Shown: positions 1 through 6,011, numbered from the stretch's first letter. The stretch is 6,958 bases of DNA from Lachnospiraceae bacterium (GCA_900769175.1 CAAGFP010000212.1:1-6958), one strand, 5' to 3'. Made by a program: numbers and translations. Notes: a model not told the origin generated them from the sequence alone.

Positions 1-18
1 AATCAAATCGGTTTTCAA
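1..18 (-). CDS. Possible start of a minus-strand gene leaving the window
   Basis: Read on the minus strand, an AAGGA Shine-Dalgarno-like site is followed 8 nt later by a TTG codon at 16-18 and the codons for K-T-D-L-I, open to the window edge. No function can be given from six codons. The only support is the ribosome-binding site at a good distance and the same orientation as the permease upstream of it. TTG is a minor start codon, so this may be chance. Confidence 0.22.
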
Positions 19-105
19 ACTTGTTATCCTTCTTTATTTATTTTATTATTTATTTTATCATTTATTGTAATCTAATCTTATATCGAATTATTTTTTGTTT
101 ATCGT
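19..105. other. A/T-rich spacer downstream of the EamA permease, with a 12-bp tandem duplication
   Basis: The 87 bases after the permease stop codon are almost entirely A and T. Positions 35-46 and 47-58 are two perfect tandem copies of TATTTATTTTAT. I find no GC-rich hairpin with a T-run, so no intrinsic terminator for the permease gene is visible. Transcription may run on into a gene beyond the left edge. Confidence 0.6.
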
Positions 106-1098
106 TTAATCTTTGCTCCCAATTGTGCTCTCACTCACAATAGCTGCACCGATAATCATAATCGCACCAATCAACCCAAACGCAGTCATTTTTTCATGCA
201 AAAAACATGCTGAAAGTAAAAGTGCAAACACCGGATCGATATAACTTAGAATTGCAATCGAGCCTGCCTTTAAATTTTTCATACTTTTGAAATAGAGCGC
301 ATACGCAATCCCGGTATGAACCAGCCCGACAACGAGAATCATGACAATGATGAATCCGTTCAGGGATAAGGATTTCCAATTTCCGGCACCGGGAAGAAAA
401 GGCAATAAAACAAGCGAAGCGCAAAGCAACTGGATGATGGTTTTATTATAAGCATCATCCACCTGAATCTTTTTATTCAGAATGATTACAATTGCATACA
501 ATACGGCTGCCACCAGGCCAAAAAATACACCCTTTATCTGATTTAATCCAATCAATTCTGATACGAATCCCCGGGATGTATTTAATAGACTGCCCTCCAA
601 CAAATCTGCGTGATTCAGTACTTCCATAGATTTATCTGCCAAATCTGCGCGATTCAGTACTTCCATCATTCCGTCTGCCATTCCGGATACACAAAACATT
701 CCAAACAGTGAAATCACAATACAGATTATATTTTTCCCTTTCAGTTTTTCTTTGAAAATGAATGGGGATAATAACATTACAATCGTCGGCTGCATATAAT
801 AACACATCGTTGCCGTCGCGACTGTTGTGAATTCATATGCTTCAAACAAAAAAATCCAATTCAGTCCGATTAATACTCCTGTAATCATCAAAAGAATGAG
901 TTGTTTCGGTTTGATTTTTTCGAATTTATGTCTTGTAATCACCGAAAGTAAAATCAAAAACAAGCTTCCGGTAATGCCTCTTGTACATGCAAGCAAAGCA
1001 GAAGAAATCGGGATGTATTTTCGAAAGATTCCGATTGTACCAAAAATCAGCATGGATGAGATTAGCATCGCATAGGATTTCATTTGTTTTTCTTTCAT
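106..1098 (-). CDS. EamA/DMT-superfamily permease (drug/metabolite transporter)
   Basis: This is an inner-membrane permease of the drug/metabolite transporter superfamily, whose members export or take up small metabolites. The substrate cannot be told from sequence. Two EamA halves of five helices each are visible: helices at about residues 7-28, 33-55, 66-90, 92-115 and 122-140, then 188-210, 220-236, 246-270, 277-300 and 306-323. The halves are joined by an unusually long hydrophilic loop (about 141-187) holding two tandem 13-residue repeats. Family members are usually about 290-310 residues; this one is 330 with the chosen start. I chose the ATG at 1096-1098 because GGAG (1105-1108) lies 6 nt upstream. 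Upstream in-frame ATGs at 1108-1110 and 1120-1122 (up to 338 residues) have no Shine-Dalgarno site. It has its own promoter and is separated from the importer operon by the 64-bp array. The family call is firm and the physiological role unknown. Confidence 0.93.
   Translation of the reverse strand: MKEKQMKSYAMLISSMLIFGTIGIFRKYIPISSALLACTRGITGSLFLILLSVITRHKFEKIKPKQLILLMITGVLIGLNWIFLFEAYEFTTVATATMCYYMQPTIVMLLSPFIFKEKLKGKNIICIVISLFGMFCVSGMADGMMEVLNRADLADKSMEVLNHADLLEGSLLNTSRGFVSELIGLNQIKGVFFGLVAAVLYAIVIILNKKIQVDDAYNKTIIQLLCASLVLLPFLPGAGNWKSLSLNGFIIVMILVVGLVHTGIAYALYFKSMKNLKAGSIAILSYIDPVFALLLSACFLHEKMTAFGLIGAIMIIGAAIVSESTIGSKD
601..678 (-). repeat. 39-bp in-frame tandem duplication inside the EamA permease gene
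   Basis: Units 601-639 and 640-678 are adjacent and align over 39 bp with a handful of mismatches; the run TTCAGTACTTCCAT is identical in both. On the minus strand they encode ADGMMEVLNRADL followed by ADKSMEVLNHADL (residues 141-166 of the 330-residue protein). The duplication keeps the frame and lies in the loop between the two EamA halves. Confidence 0.9.
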
Positions 1099-1148
1099 TT
1101 TTTTCTCCATATGTTTATACATTTTTCAAAGTGTATGCATTCTTTCAT
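1095..1148 (-). CDS. Possible 17-codon upstream ORF coupled to the EamA permease
   Basis: On the minus strand an ATG at 1146-1148 follows AAAAGGTGACGA, which contains a fair Shine-Dalgarno match. It opens the reading frame MKECIHFEKCINIWRKK, and its TGA (1095-1097) overlaps the permease start codon as ATGA. That arrangement is typical of translational coupling. The ORF lies inside the inferred 5' untranslated region, which starts near 1198. The peptide matches nothing I recognise. The overlap could be chance in A-rich DNA. Confidence 0.3.
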   Translation of the reverse strand: MKECIHFEKCINIWRKK

Positions 1149-1204
1149 TCGTCACCTTTTCATACATCACTTCAATCATTCCTATAGATTGTACAAACAG
1201 TTCC

Positions 1205-1233
1205 ATTATCAAATAAATGAAACATTTTTTCAA
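1205..1233 (-). promoter_or_regulatory. Sigma-A-type promoter of the EamA permease gene
   Basis: On the minus strand a TTGAAA -35 box (1228-1233) and a GATAAT -10 box (1205-1210) are 17 bp apart. Each matches the consensus at five of six positions. The inferred start site is near 1198, giving a 5' leader of about 100 nt. The first unit of the 64-bp array begins only 17 bp upstream of the -35 box. Confidence 0.65.
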
Positions 1234-1250
1234 GCCTTTATATGCCTCAT

Positions 1251-1600
1251 ACGCGCGGGGTGAGACTAAATCCGCGCGGGGATGGGTTTTAGTCTCATTG
1301 GATGGCAAGAAAAAGCGCGCGGTGTGAGACTGAATCCGCGCGGAGATGGGTTTTAGTCTCATCGGATGACAAGATAAAGCGCGCGGTGTGAGACTAAATC
1401 CGCGCGGACATGATTTTTAGTCTCATCGGATGGCAAGAAAAAGCGCGCGGGGTGAGACTGAATCCGCGCGGACATGTTTTTTAGTCTCATCGGATGGCAA
1501 GAAAAAGCGCGCGGGGTGAGACTAAATCCGCGCGGGGATGGGTTTTAGTCTCATCAGATGGCAAGAAAAAGCGCGCGGTGTGAGACTGAATCCGCGCGGA
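1251..1600. repeat. Tandem array of 64-bp GC-rich repeats (5 full copies plus 30 bp)
   Basis: Five 64-bp units lie head to tail at 1251-1314, 1315-1378, 1379-1442, 1443-1506 and 1507-1570. A sixth copy breaks off after 30 bp (1571-1600). Each unit opens with GCGCGCGG (ACGCGCGG in the first), then TGAGACT(A/G)AA, the self-complementary CCGCGCGG, then TTTTAGTCTCAT, GGATGGC and an A-rich end. TGAGACTAAA pairs perfectly with TTTAGTCTCA across the unit, so each can form a 10-bp stem. The opening GCGCGCGG can instead pair with CCGCGCGG. Unit position 18 alternates A, G, A, G, A, G. Unit 5 nearly repeats unit 1 and unit 6 repeats the start of unit 2, which suggests block duplication. GC content is well above the flanks. 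The period is not a multiple of three and no coding function is likely. This is a minisatellite-type intergenic repeat of unknown role. Confidence 0.95.
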
Positions 1601-1615
1601 GTAAATATTTAGTAG

Positions 1616-1675
1616 CAAAATAAGTCCCCTCCTATCTGCGAATGGGGTCGCAAATAAAAGGGGAATCTTATTTTG
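1616..1675 (-). terminator. Long imperfect hairpin, likely terminator of the importer operon
   Basis: The 60 bases fold almost end to end. CAAAATAAG (1616-1624) pairs with CTTATTTTG (1667-1675), TCCCCT (1625-1630) with AGGGGA (1659-1664), and TATCTGCGA (1633-1641) with TCGCAAATA (1648-1656) around a 6-nt loop. The one mismatch in the inner stem is a G-U pair only in minus-strand RNA, which favours function in that direction. The outer A-run and T-run flank the GC-rich core as in a two-way intrinsic terminator. It starts 13 bp past the substrate-binding protein stop codon. Confidence 0.65.
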
Positions 1676-1688
1676 TCCGTTTCAGGCT

Positions 1689-2810
1689 CTACTGTTCTTT
1701 CCCGGAAAGCAACGGAGTGAATTTCTCAATAATTGCATCTCTTTCAAGTGCTGCCTTTGCAAGGTCTAATGCGCAAAGGTTTTCAAGAGGTGTTTCACTG
1801 TATCCGACAGGGATATCACCAATTACGCCACGGCCGGTAATCGGATATTCTGTTGCATATTTTTCCATTGCAACATCCGAAACAGCCCAGTCTAAGAATG
1901 TATAAGCTGCTGGATTTATTTCTGCTTTATTAATCAGGCAGTTTGCTTCAACATCCCAGCCGCATCCTTCTGAAGGGAATACTACTTCTACGGGATTGCC
2001 TTCTGCAAGGAGAGTTGAACATCTGTAACCAAAGGAAATACCGATTCCGCATTCTCCGGCTGCTGCCATCTTCGCAGGTTTAGAACCGGAAGTTGTATAG
2101 GTTACAATGTTTTTGTTTAGTTCGTTCATATATTCCCAGCCGGCTTCTTCGCCCATAATCTGGAGAATACCGTTTACGGTAAGCATACCGGTTCCGGAAG
2201 AGGTGGGATCCGGCATAACAATCATTCCTTCATAACAAGGGTCAAGTAAATCTGCAAAAGAGGTGGGAATGGGAACGCCTGCCGCTTCACAAACCTTTGT
2301 ATTTACCAAAAATGCGGTTTCATAAACATCACAGCCGGTCCAGAGAGGCTCTTCGTTTGCACTGTCATAAAACATGGGATCCAAAAGGTCGCAACTTTCC
2401 GGTCTGTATCCTTTAATCAAATCATAGGGCTCAAGCTGTAACATAACGGAAGCTGAAGTTCCCCAGATAACATCTGCAACCGGGTTATCTTTTTCAGCAA
2501 TTACTTTTGCAATCAATGTACCGGTTGATTCACGAATAACCTCTACTTCAATATCCGGATACAGCTCTTTGAATGATGCAAGATACTTCTCAATTTGGTC
2601 ATCTTCAAACGCAGTATAAACGGTGATGGAACCGGAAGTTGCCTTTTCAACTCCTGCTTCGGTTTCACTATCCGTTCCTTCTTCCGTCACCACTTCAGGT
2701 GCTGCACTTTCTTCCGGCGTATCGGTTGTCTTAACGCAGCCGGCGAATGTTGCAAGCAACATTGTAGCAGATAAAAACATTGCCAAATACTTACTAAATC
2801 CTTTTCTCAT
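1689..2810 (-). CDS. phnS: ABC substrate-binding lipoprotein, 2-aminoethylphosphonate type
   Basis: This is the extracellular, lipid-anchored binding protein of the ABC importer (373 residues). Residues 1-25 are a lipoprotein signal peptide: basic MRKGFSK, a hydrophobic core, and FAGC with Cys25 as the predicted lipid-bearing residue. An acidic, low-complexity tether follows (about 26-60). The periplasmic-binding fold runs from TVYTAFEDDQ (63-72) to the end. Segments I associate with the AEP-binding family are STGT...AEKDNP (95-110), ADVIWG (112-117), PTSSGTG (202-208), SGSKPAK (241-247), GISFGYR (257-263) and GWDVEA (284-289). The start is set by GAGG (2819-2822), 8 nt upstream. It is the last gene of the operon, 53 bp after the permease, as expected for the subunit needed in excess. 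Eight cysteines besides Cys25 are an oddity. The iron(III)/spermidine-type binding proteins share the fold, so the substrate call is strong but not proven. Confidence 0.88.
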   Translation of the reverse strand: MRKGFSKYLAMFLSATMLLATFAGCVKTTDTPEESAAPEVVTEEGTDSETEAGVEKATSGSITVYTAFEDDQIEKYLASFKELYPDIEVEVIRESTGTLIAKVIAEKDNPVADVIWGTSASVMLQLEPYDLIKGYRPESCDLLDPMFYDSANEEPLWTGCDVYETAFLVNTKVCEAAGVPIPTSFADLLDPCYEGMIVMPDPTSSGTGMLTVNGILQIMGEEAGWEYMNELNKNIVTYTTSGSKPAKMAAAGECGIGISFGYRCSTLLAEGNPVEVVFPSEGCGWDVEANCLINKAEINPAAYTFLDWAVSDVAMEKYATEYPITGRGVIGDIPVGYSETPLENLCALDLAKAALERDAIIEKFTPLLSGKEQ

Positions 2811-2863
2811 AATTTTTTCCTCACTTTCTTTTATTTCAAAACCTTTCTTTTATAAATGCGCTC

Positions 2864-4597
2864 TTACGAATCCGCTTTATTCTTCCATGCGCCCAGCTTC
2901 TTACTTAAAGCCGAATTCACGAATTCATAAATTGTTCGAACGGCAACATTTATTAAAAAGATCAGTATTGACATTGCGACAGCTGCTGCATAATCTCCGT
3001 TATCATCCATATTTAAAATTGCTATGGATGCCGGCTTGCTTGACGCCGTATAAAGGAACACAACAGCAGAGACAGTTACCATGGAGTTTACAAAAAAGTA
3101 CATAAAAATTTCCAAAACGGCATTGATACTCATCGGTAAAGAAACCTTGAAAAACACCTGCCAAAAAGGAATACTCATGGATTCTGCGACATTTTCATAT
3201 TCACGGTCTAACTTCTTTAATGCAGTAGAAGCCGTTACAAAGGTTACCGAGAAAAGATGGATAACCGTACAGAATATCATAATCGGGAAAGTACCGTATA
3301 AGCCATTGAATACATTCTTGATTGCAATGTGTAAAAACGGTATTTCAATCCACTGCTTGTTAAAAAACATGATATATCCAAGTCCCAATACCAGACCCGG
3401 AAGCGCCATCGGCATGGTAGATAGGAATCTGCAGGCGGCAGACAGCTTCCGGAAATTCTTACCTTTTTCAATCAGATATGCGAAGATAAATACTAAAAAG
3501 GTTCCAAGCGCCGCACTTCCGAAGGATAATTTAAAGCTGTTTAAGAAACTGACAATACCGGTTCCGTGTAAGGCTGCGCCAAAATCAAAGTGTTTCAGCG
3601 TAAATGACATATCATAGGGCCATACTTTCACAAAGGCCGATAAAGCAACGGTTGCAATCAGAATGATGAAGCAACCAACCACCGAGGTACAAAAGATCTG
3701 ATAAAATATATCCCGCCCGGTCGATTTCTTCGGCTGAAAAGCAACTGCCTTGCTGGACAATTCATTTCTTGCATTTTTCTTTTGCATCACAAGATCAATG
3801 ATAAAAGAAATCAATGCGGGAATTGTAAGAACAACGCCAACAACAGCTCCCATTGACATTTTCTGCTGTCCGACCACTTGTCTGTAAATATCCGTCGCAA
3901 GCACCGAATAACTTCCTCCGACTACCTCAGGAGCTCCGAAATCAGTAAAACACATGGTAAAACAGACGATAAAAGAATTTATCAGTCCATAACGGATGGA
4001 CGGAAGTGTGATGCGAAAAAATGTCCGCAACGGCGAAGCTCCCATAACATCTGCCGCCTCATACAGCCGGTTGTCTGCACTGTCAAGTGCGACGGAAAGA
4101 ATCATATAGGACTGCGGAAGGCAATATACAATCAGAGCCATTATAATACCGGTTTTCCCATAAAGTCCGATATCAATATGTAAATAATTGGTAATCAGAC
4201 CGGTTCTTCCAAACAGATAAATCAATGCCATACCATGAACCATGGTGGGAATAAAAATCGGAAGAAGCGCCAGATATTTATAAATTTTCTTTCCTTTGAT
4301 GTTCGTTCTGGTTACACCATAGGCATATAAAAGTCCAAGACCGGTTGCAACGCTTGCGGTAATCACAGATATAAACAAGGAATGTCCGATGGAAGAAATC
4401 AATATCGGATTTGAGAAATAACTAATAAAATTCCCGAGTCCGACCCAGTTTCCGTGGTCATCCGTAAATATCTGTCCAAACATCATAATCATGGGCATAA
4501 TCAGAAATACGAAAAACCATGCAAACATCAACAGAATCATTATTTTTTGTACGAGATTTCCAATATGCAGGGATTTGCTTAGCGGTTTTTTTGCCAT
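2864..4597 (-). CDS. phnU: Fused two-domain ABC permease, 2-aminoethylphosphonate importer type
   Basis: This membrane subunit carries two BPD_transp_1 permease domains in one 577-residue chain, so the single protein can form the whole channel. About 12 helices are visible, six per half, with a cytoplasmic link near residues 270-295. The first half has a classic EAA loop, EAADVMG...ITLP (180-199). In the second half the matching loop (469-488, ending VSLP) has Asn in place of the first Glu and Ser475 in place of the conserved Gly. These loops contact the ATPase. I chose the ATG at 4595-4597 because AAGGTGG (4607-4613) lies 9 nt upstream. A GTG at 4640-4642 would add 15 residues but has no ribosome-binding site. 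It lies 122 bp after the ATPase gene and 53 bp before the binding-protein gene. The closest families are the fused AEP permeases (PhnU-like) and the FbpB iron permeases; its neighbours favour the former. Confidence 0.88.
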   Translation of the reverse strand: MAKKPLSKSLHIGNLVQKIMILLMFAWFFVFLIMPMIMMFGQIFTDDHGNWVGLGNFISYFSNPILISSIGHSLFISVITASVATGLGLLYAYGVTRTNIKGKKIYKYLALLPIFIPTMVHGMALIYLFGRTGLITNYLHIDIGLYGKTGIIMALIVYCLPQSYMILSVALDSADNRLYEAADVMGASPLRTFFRITLPSIRYGLINSFIVCFTMCFTDFGAPEVVGGSYSVLATDIYRQVVGQQKMSMGAVVGVVLTIPALISFIIDLVMQKKNARNELSSKAVAFQPKKSTGRDIFYQIFCTSVVGCFIILIATVALSAFVKVWPYDMSFTLKHFDFGAALHGTGIVSFLNSFKLSFGSAALGTFLVFIFAYLIEKGKNFRKLSAACRFLSTMPMALPGLVLGLGYIMFFNKQWIEIPFLHIAIKNVFNGLYGTFPIMIFCTVIHLFSVTFVTASTALKKLDREYENVAESMSIPFWQVFFKVSLPMSINAVLEIFMYFFVNSMVTVSAVVFLYTASSKPASIAILNMDDNGDYAAAVAMSILIFLINVAVRTIYEFVNSALSKKLGAWKNKADS

Positions 4598-4719
4598 ACA
4601 ATCAACCCACCTTTCATATTTTTCTGTATATCGTTGCAGCACAACTTTTTATTCCGGTTTTGTAAATCTACTTTGTATCCGAAAAATATTTTTCTGTCTT
4701 CAACGGCATTCTTCTTTCT
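4598..4719 (-). other. 122-bp spacer between ATPase and permease genes
   Basis: This is the longest gap inside the operon. It holds the AAGGTGG ribosome-binding site of the permease (4607-4613) and otherwise A/T-rich sequence. I see no strong hairpin with a T-run and no convincing promoter, so I read the three genes as one transcript. A processing site cannot be excluded. Confidence 0.45.
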
Positions 4720-5847
4720 CTAATTCACAAGTGCCTGTGTAGCATCGAAATAACAAAGTTTTCCTCGTTTAAAACGAATGGAAACCTCATCTCCTTTTTG
4801 AATCCGGCGCCGGTTCATCTCTTCCGTTGATAAATCAAATGAGATATAATCATTTCCGACCGGTGCCCCTTCCTGCATTCCCAAATCAAGCATCAGACGG
4901 TAACCATATCCGTGGAATTCAATATCATGGACAATTACATTAAAGGAGTTCAACGACTTCTTCTCAACAATTTCAATATTCTCCGGCCGGCAGGCTTTTA
5001 AATTGATCTGGTTTAATGAAAGATTCTCAATCAGATTTTTATCTGTTGTTTTATTCGCCTTTGATAAAATATCTGTCCGGAAGAAATTAATTGAGCCAAT
5101 GAAATCTGCCACAAAAGGACAGTTCGGATTGTCATATACGTCAATCGGGGTTCCTTTCTGCATTACGCAGGCATCATTCATAACAACAATGGTATCTGCC
5201 ATGGTAAGCGCTTCTTCCTGATCATGTGTAACCATAATCGTTGTTATTCCGAGTTCTTTCTGCAACGCACGGATTTCTTTTCTTACCTTCAGACGAACCT
5301 TTGCATCCAGCGCCGACAGCGGCTCATCCAGTAAAAGGAAATCCGGTGAAACAACAAGCGCTCTTGCCAAAGCAATTCTTTGCTGCTGCCCGCCTGAAAG
5401 CTGTGACGGATATTTATCAATCTGATCCGGGAGGTTTACCTGTTCAAGAACATCTTTTATTTTTTGTTCCGTTTCCGCCTTTGAAAGTCTCAGTTTTTTC
5501 AATCCGAAAGCAATATTCTGACGAACGGTCATATTCGGAAAAAGTGCATATGACTGGAAAACAATACCGAAATTTCTTTTTCCGGGCGGAAGGCTCGTCA
5601 CATCCCTTCCATTGATGTAAACCTGTCCTGCGGTTGGTTTTTCAAGACCTGCAATAATTCGAAGTAAGGTTGTTTTTCCGCAACCGGACGGTCCAAGGAG
5701 ACAAACGAACTCACCTTTATTTATCTTTAAATCCACATCCTCTAAAGCCGTGAAGTTTCCGAATTTCTTTTTTATATGTTTTAGTTCCAAAAAAGTATCC
5801 GCTTCCTCTTTAAGAATGTTTTCATCTGATAAGATTCTTTCACTCAT
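4720..5847 (-). CDS. phnT: ABC transporter ATP-binding protein, 2-aminoethylphosphonate/Fe-spermidine type
   Basis: This cytoplasmic ATPase drives the importer (375 residues). It shows Walker A GPSGCGKT (52-59), Q-loop Gln98 in VFQSYALFPN, signature LSGGQQQ (150-156), Walker B LLLDEP (171-176), D-loop SALD (178-181) and switch His208 in VTHDQEEAL. All catalytic residues are intact. A C-terminal TOBE-like region (about 285-368, with RPENIEI) is typical of the PotA/FbpC/PhnT group. The GPSGCGKT to LPP.KRNFGIVFQSYALFPN stretch is very like AEP-importer ATPases, and it is encoded with the matching permease and binding protein. I chose the ATG at 5845-5847 because GGAGG (5856-5860) is 8 nt upstream. 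The frame stays open to an ATG at 6004-6006, but that codon lies in the -35 region of the operon promoter, upstream of the inferred transcript, and cannot be the start. Confidence 0.92.
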   Translation of the reverse strand: MSERILSDENILKEEADTFLELKHIKKKFGNFTALEDVDLKINKGEFVCLLGPSGCGKTTLLRIIAGLEKPTAGQVYINGRDVTSLPPGKRNFGIVFQSYALFPNMTVRQNIAFGLKKLRLSKAETEQKIKDVLEQVNLPDQIDKYPSQLSGGQQQRIALARALVVSPDFLLLDEPLSALDAKVRLKVRKEIRALQKELGITTIMVTHDQEEALTMADTIVVMNDACVMQKGTPIDVYDNPNCPFVADFIGSINFFRTDILSKANKTTDKNLIENLSLNQINLKACRPENIEIVEKKSLNSFNVIVHDIEFHGYGYRLMLDLGMQEGAPVGNDYISFDLSTEEMNRRRIQKGDEVSIRFKRGKLCYFDATQALVN

Positions 5848-5875
5848 TCCTTTTTCCTCCTTCTGTTGCTTAGCG

Positions 5876-5910
5876 CTTTTGCGAAATAGGAATTTCCCGG
5901 TTTGCAAAAG
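5876..5910 (-). other. Second leader hairpin just upstream of the ATPase ribosome-binding site
   Basis: In the minus-strand transcript CUUUUGC (5910-5904) pairs with GCAAAAG (5882-5876), a perfect 7-bp stem with a partly paired 21-nt loop. It starts inside the U-rich tail of the preceding terminator-like hairpin and ends 15 nt before GGAGG. It could protect or tune the leader, but it does not overlap the first stem and so is not a simple antiterminator. Confidence 0.4.
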
Positions 5911-5964
5911 AAAAGGCGCTTTCCGAGGTTGGTCCGTAAAATGACCTTTTCGGAAAACGCCTTT
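5904..5964 (-). terminator. Terminator-like hairpin in the importer operon leader (candidate attenuator)
   Basis: In the minus-strand transcript AAAGGCGUUUUCCGA (5964-5950) pairs with UCGGAAAGCGCCUUU (5926-5912). This gives a 15-bp stem with a single U-G wobble. The 23-nt loop itself holds GGUC and GACC that can pair. The stem is followed by UCUUUUGC, so with the paired Us the tail reads UUUUCUUUUGC. The stem starts about 12 nt after the inferred transcription start and ends about 65 nt before the ATPase start codon. It has the form of an intrinsic terminator with an imperfect U-tract. No riboswitch or T-box class is recognisable and the leader has no ATG. Confidence 0.55.
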
Positions 5965-5982
5965 GTTTTCAACTTTTTTGCC

Positions 5983-6011
5983 ATAATATCTTGGTACCAG
6001 GTTCATGTCAA
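5983..6011 (-). promoter_or_regulatory. Promoter of the importer operon
   Basis: On the minus strand a perfect TTGACA -35 box (6006-6011) and a TATTAT -10 box (5983-5988) are exactly 17 bp apart. The start site should be near 5976, giving a leader of about 130 nt. A/T-rich DNA upstream could act as an UP element. The palindrome TGGTACCA lies in the spacer, so a bound repressor would block polymerase. Confidence 0.8.
5988..6003. promoter_or_regulatory. Probable GntR operator in the importer promoter
   Basis: The 16 bases form an imperfect palindrome around TGGTACCA (5992-5999), with matching outer bases CTTGGTACCAGG. It sits between the -35 and -10 boxes. A copy with the same core lies in the promoter of the neighbouring gntR-type gene. 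TGGT/ACCA half-sites are in keeping with known HutC-subfamily operators, although those usually have a few bases between the halves. Confidence 0.65.

Noticed and set aside
1126..1362. 78-codon minus-strand ORF running from the repeats toward the permease
   Set aside because: It starts inside the repeat array, where the 64-bp period shifts frame each unit. It has no good ribosome-binding site and no recognisable domain. It also spans the likely permease promoter.
1251..1600. CRISPR array
   Set aside because: The whole 64-bp period is conserved, with no unique spacers and no cas genes. It is a plain tandem repeat.
1689..2810. Iron(III)- or spermidine-binding protein
   Set aside because: The fold is shared, but segments such as STGT...AEKDNP, SGSKPAK, GISFGYR and GWDVEA, and the fused permease, fit the 2-aminoethylphosphonate family better. 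It is kept as a less likely alternative.
3081..3617. Plus-strand ORF of 178 codons opposite the permease gene
   Set aside because: It is a shadow of the permease in another frame, with no known domain, promoter or ribosome-binding site. Other plus-strand ORFs opposite the three importer genes were rejected for the same reason.
4598..4642. GTG start adding 15 residues to the fused permease
   Set aside because: No Shine-Dalgarno site precedes the GTG, whereas AAGGTGG lies 9 nt before the ATG at 4595-4597.
5876..5920. Antiterminator formed by GCAAAAGCGCT (5882-5872) with the terminator's 3' arm
   Set aside because: Pairing needs a 5-6 nt bulge to reach the GCGC part. The downstream strand is made only after polymerase has passed the termination point, so a classical switch is unlikely.
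5904..5964. Known riboswitch or T-box leader
   Set aside because: No T-box sequence, specifier loop or conserved riboswitch core is visible. Only a simple stem and U-rich tail are supported.
5848..6006. N-terminal extension of the ATPase by 53 residues (ATG at 6004-6006)
   Set aside because: This stretch contains the operon promoter and the leader hairpin. The ATG lies upstream of the inferred transcript start, and a strong GGAGG site marks the start at 5847.
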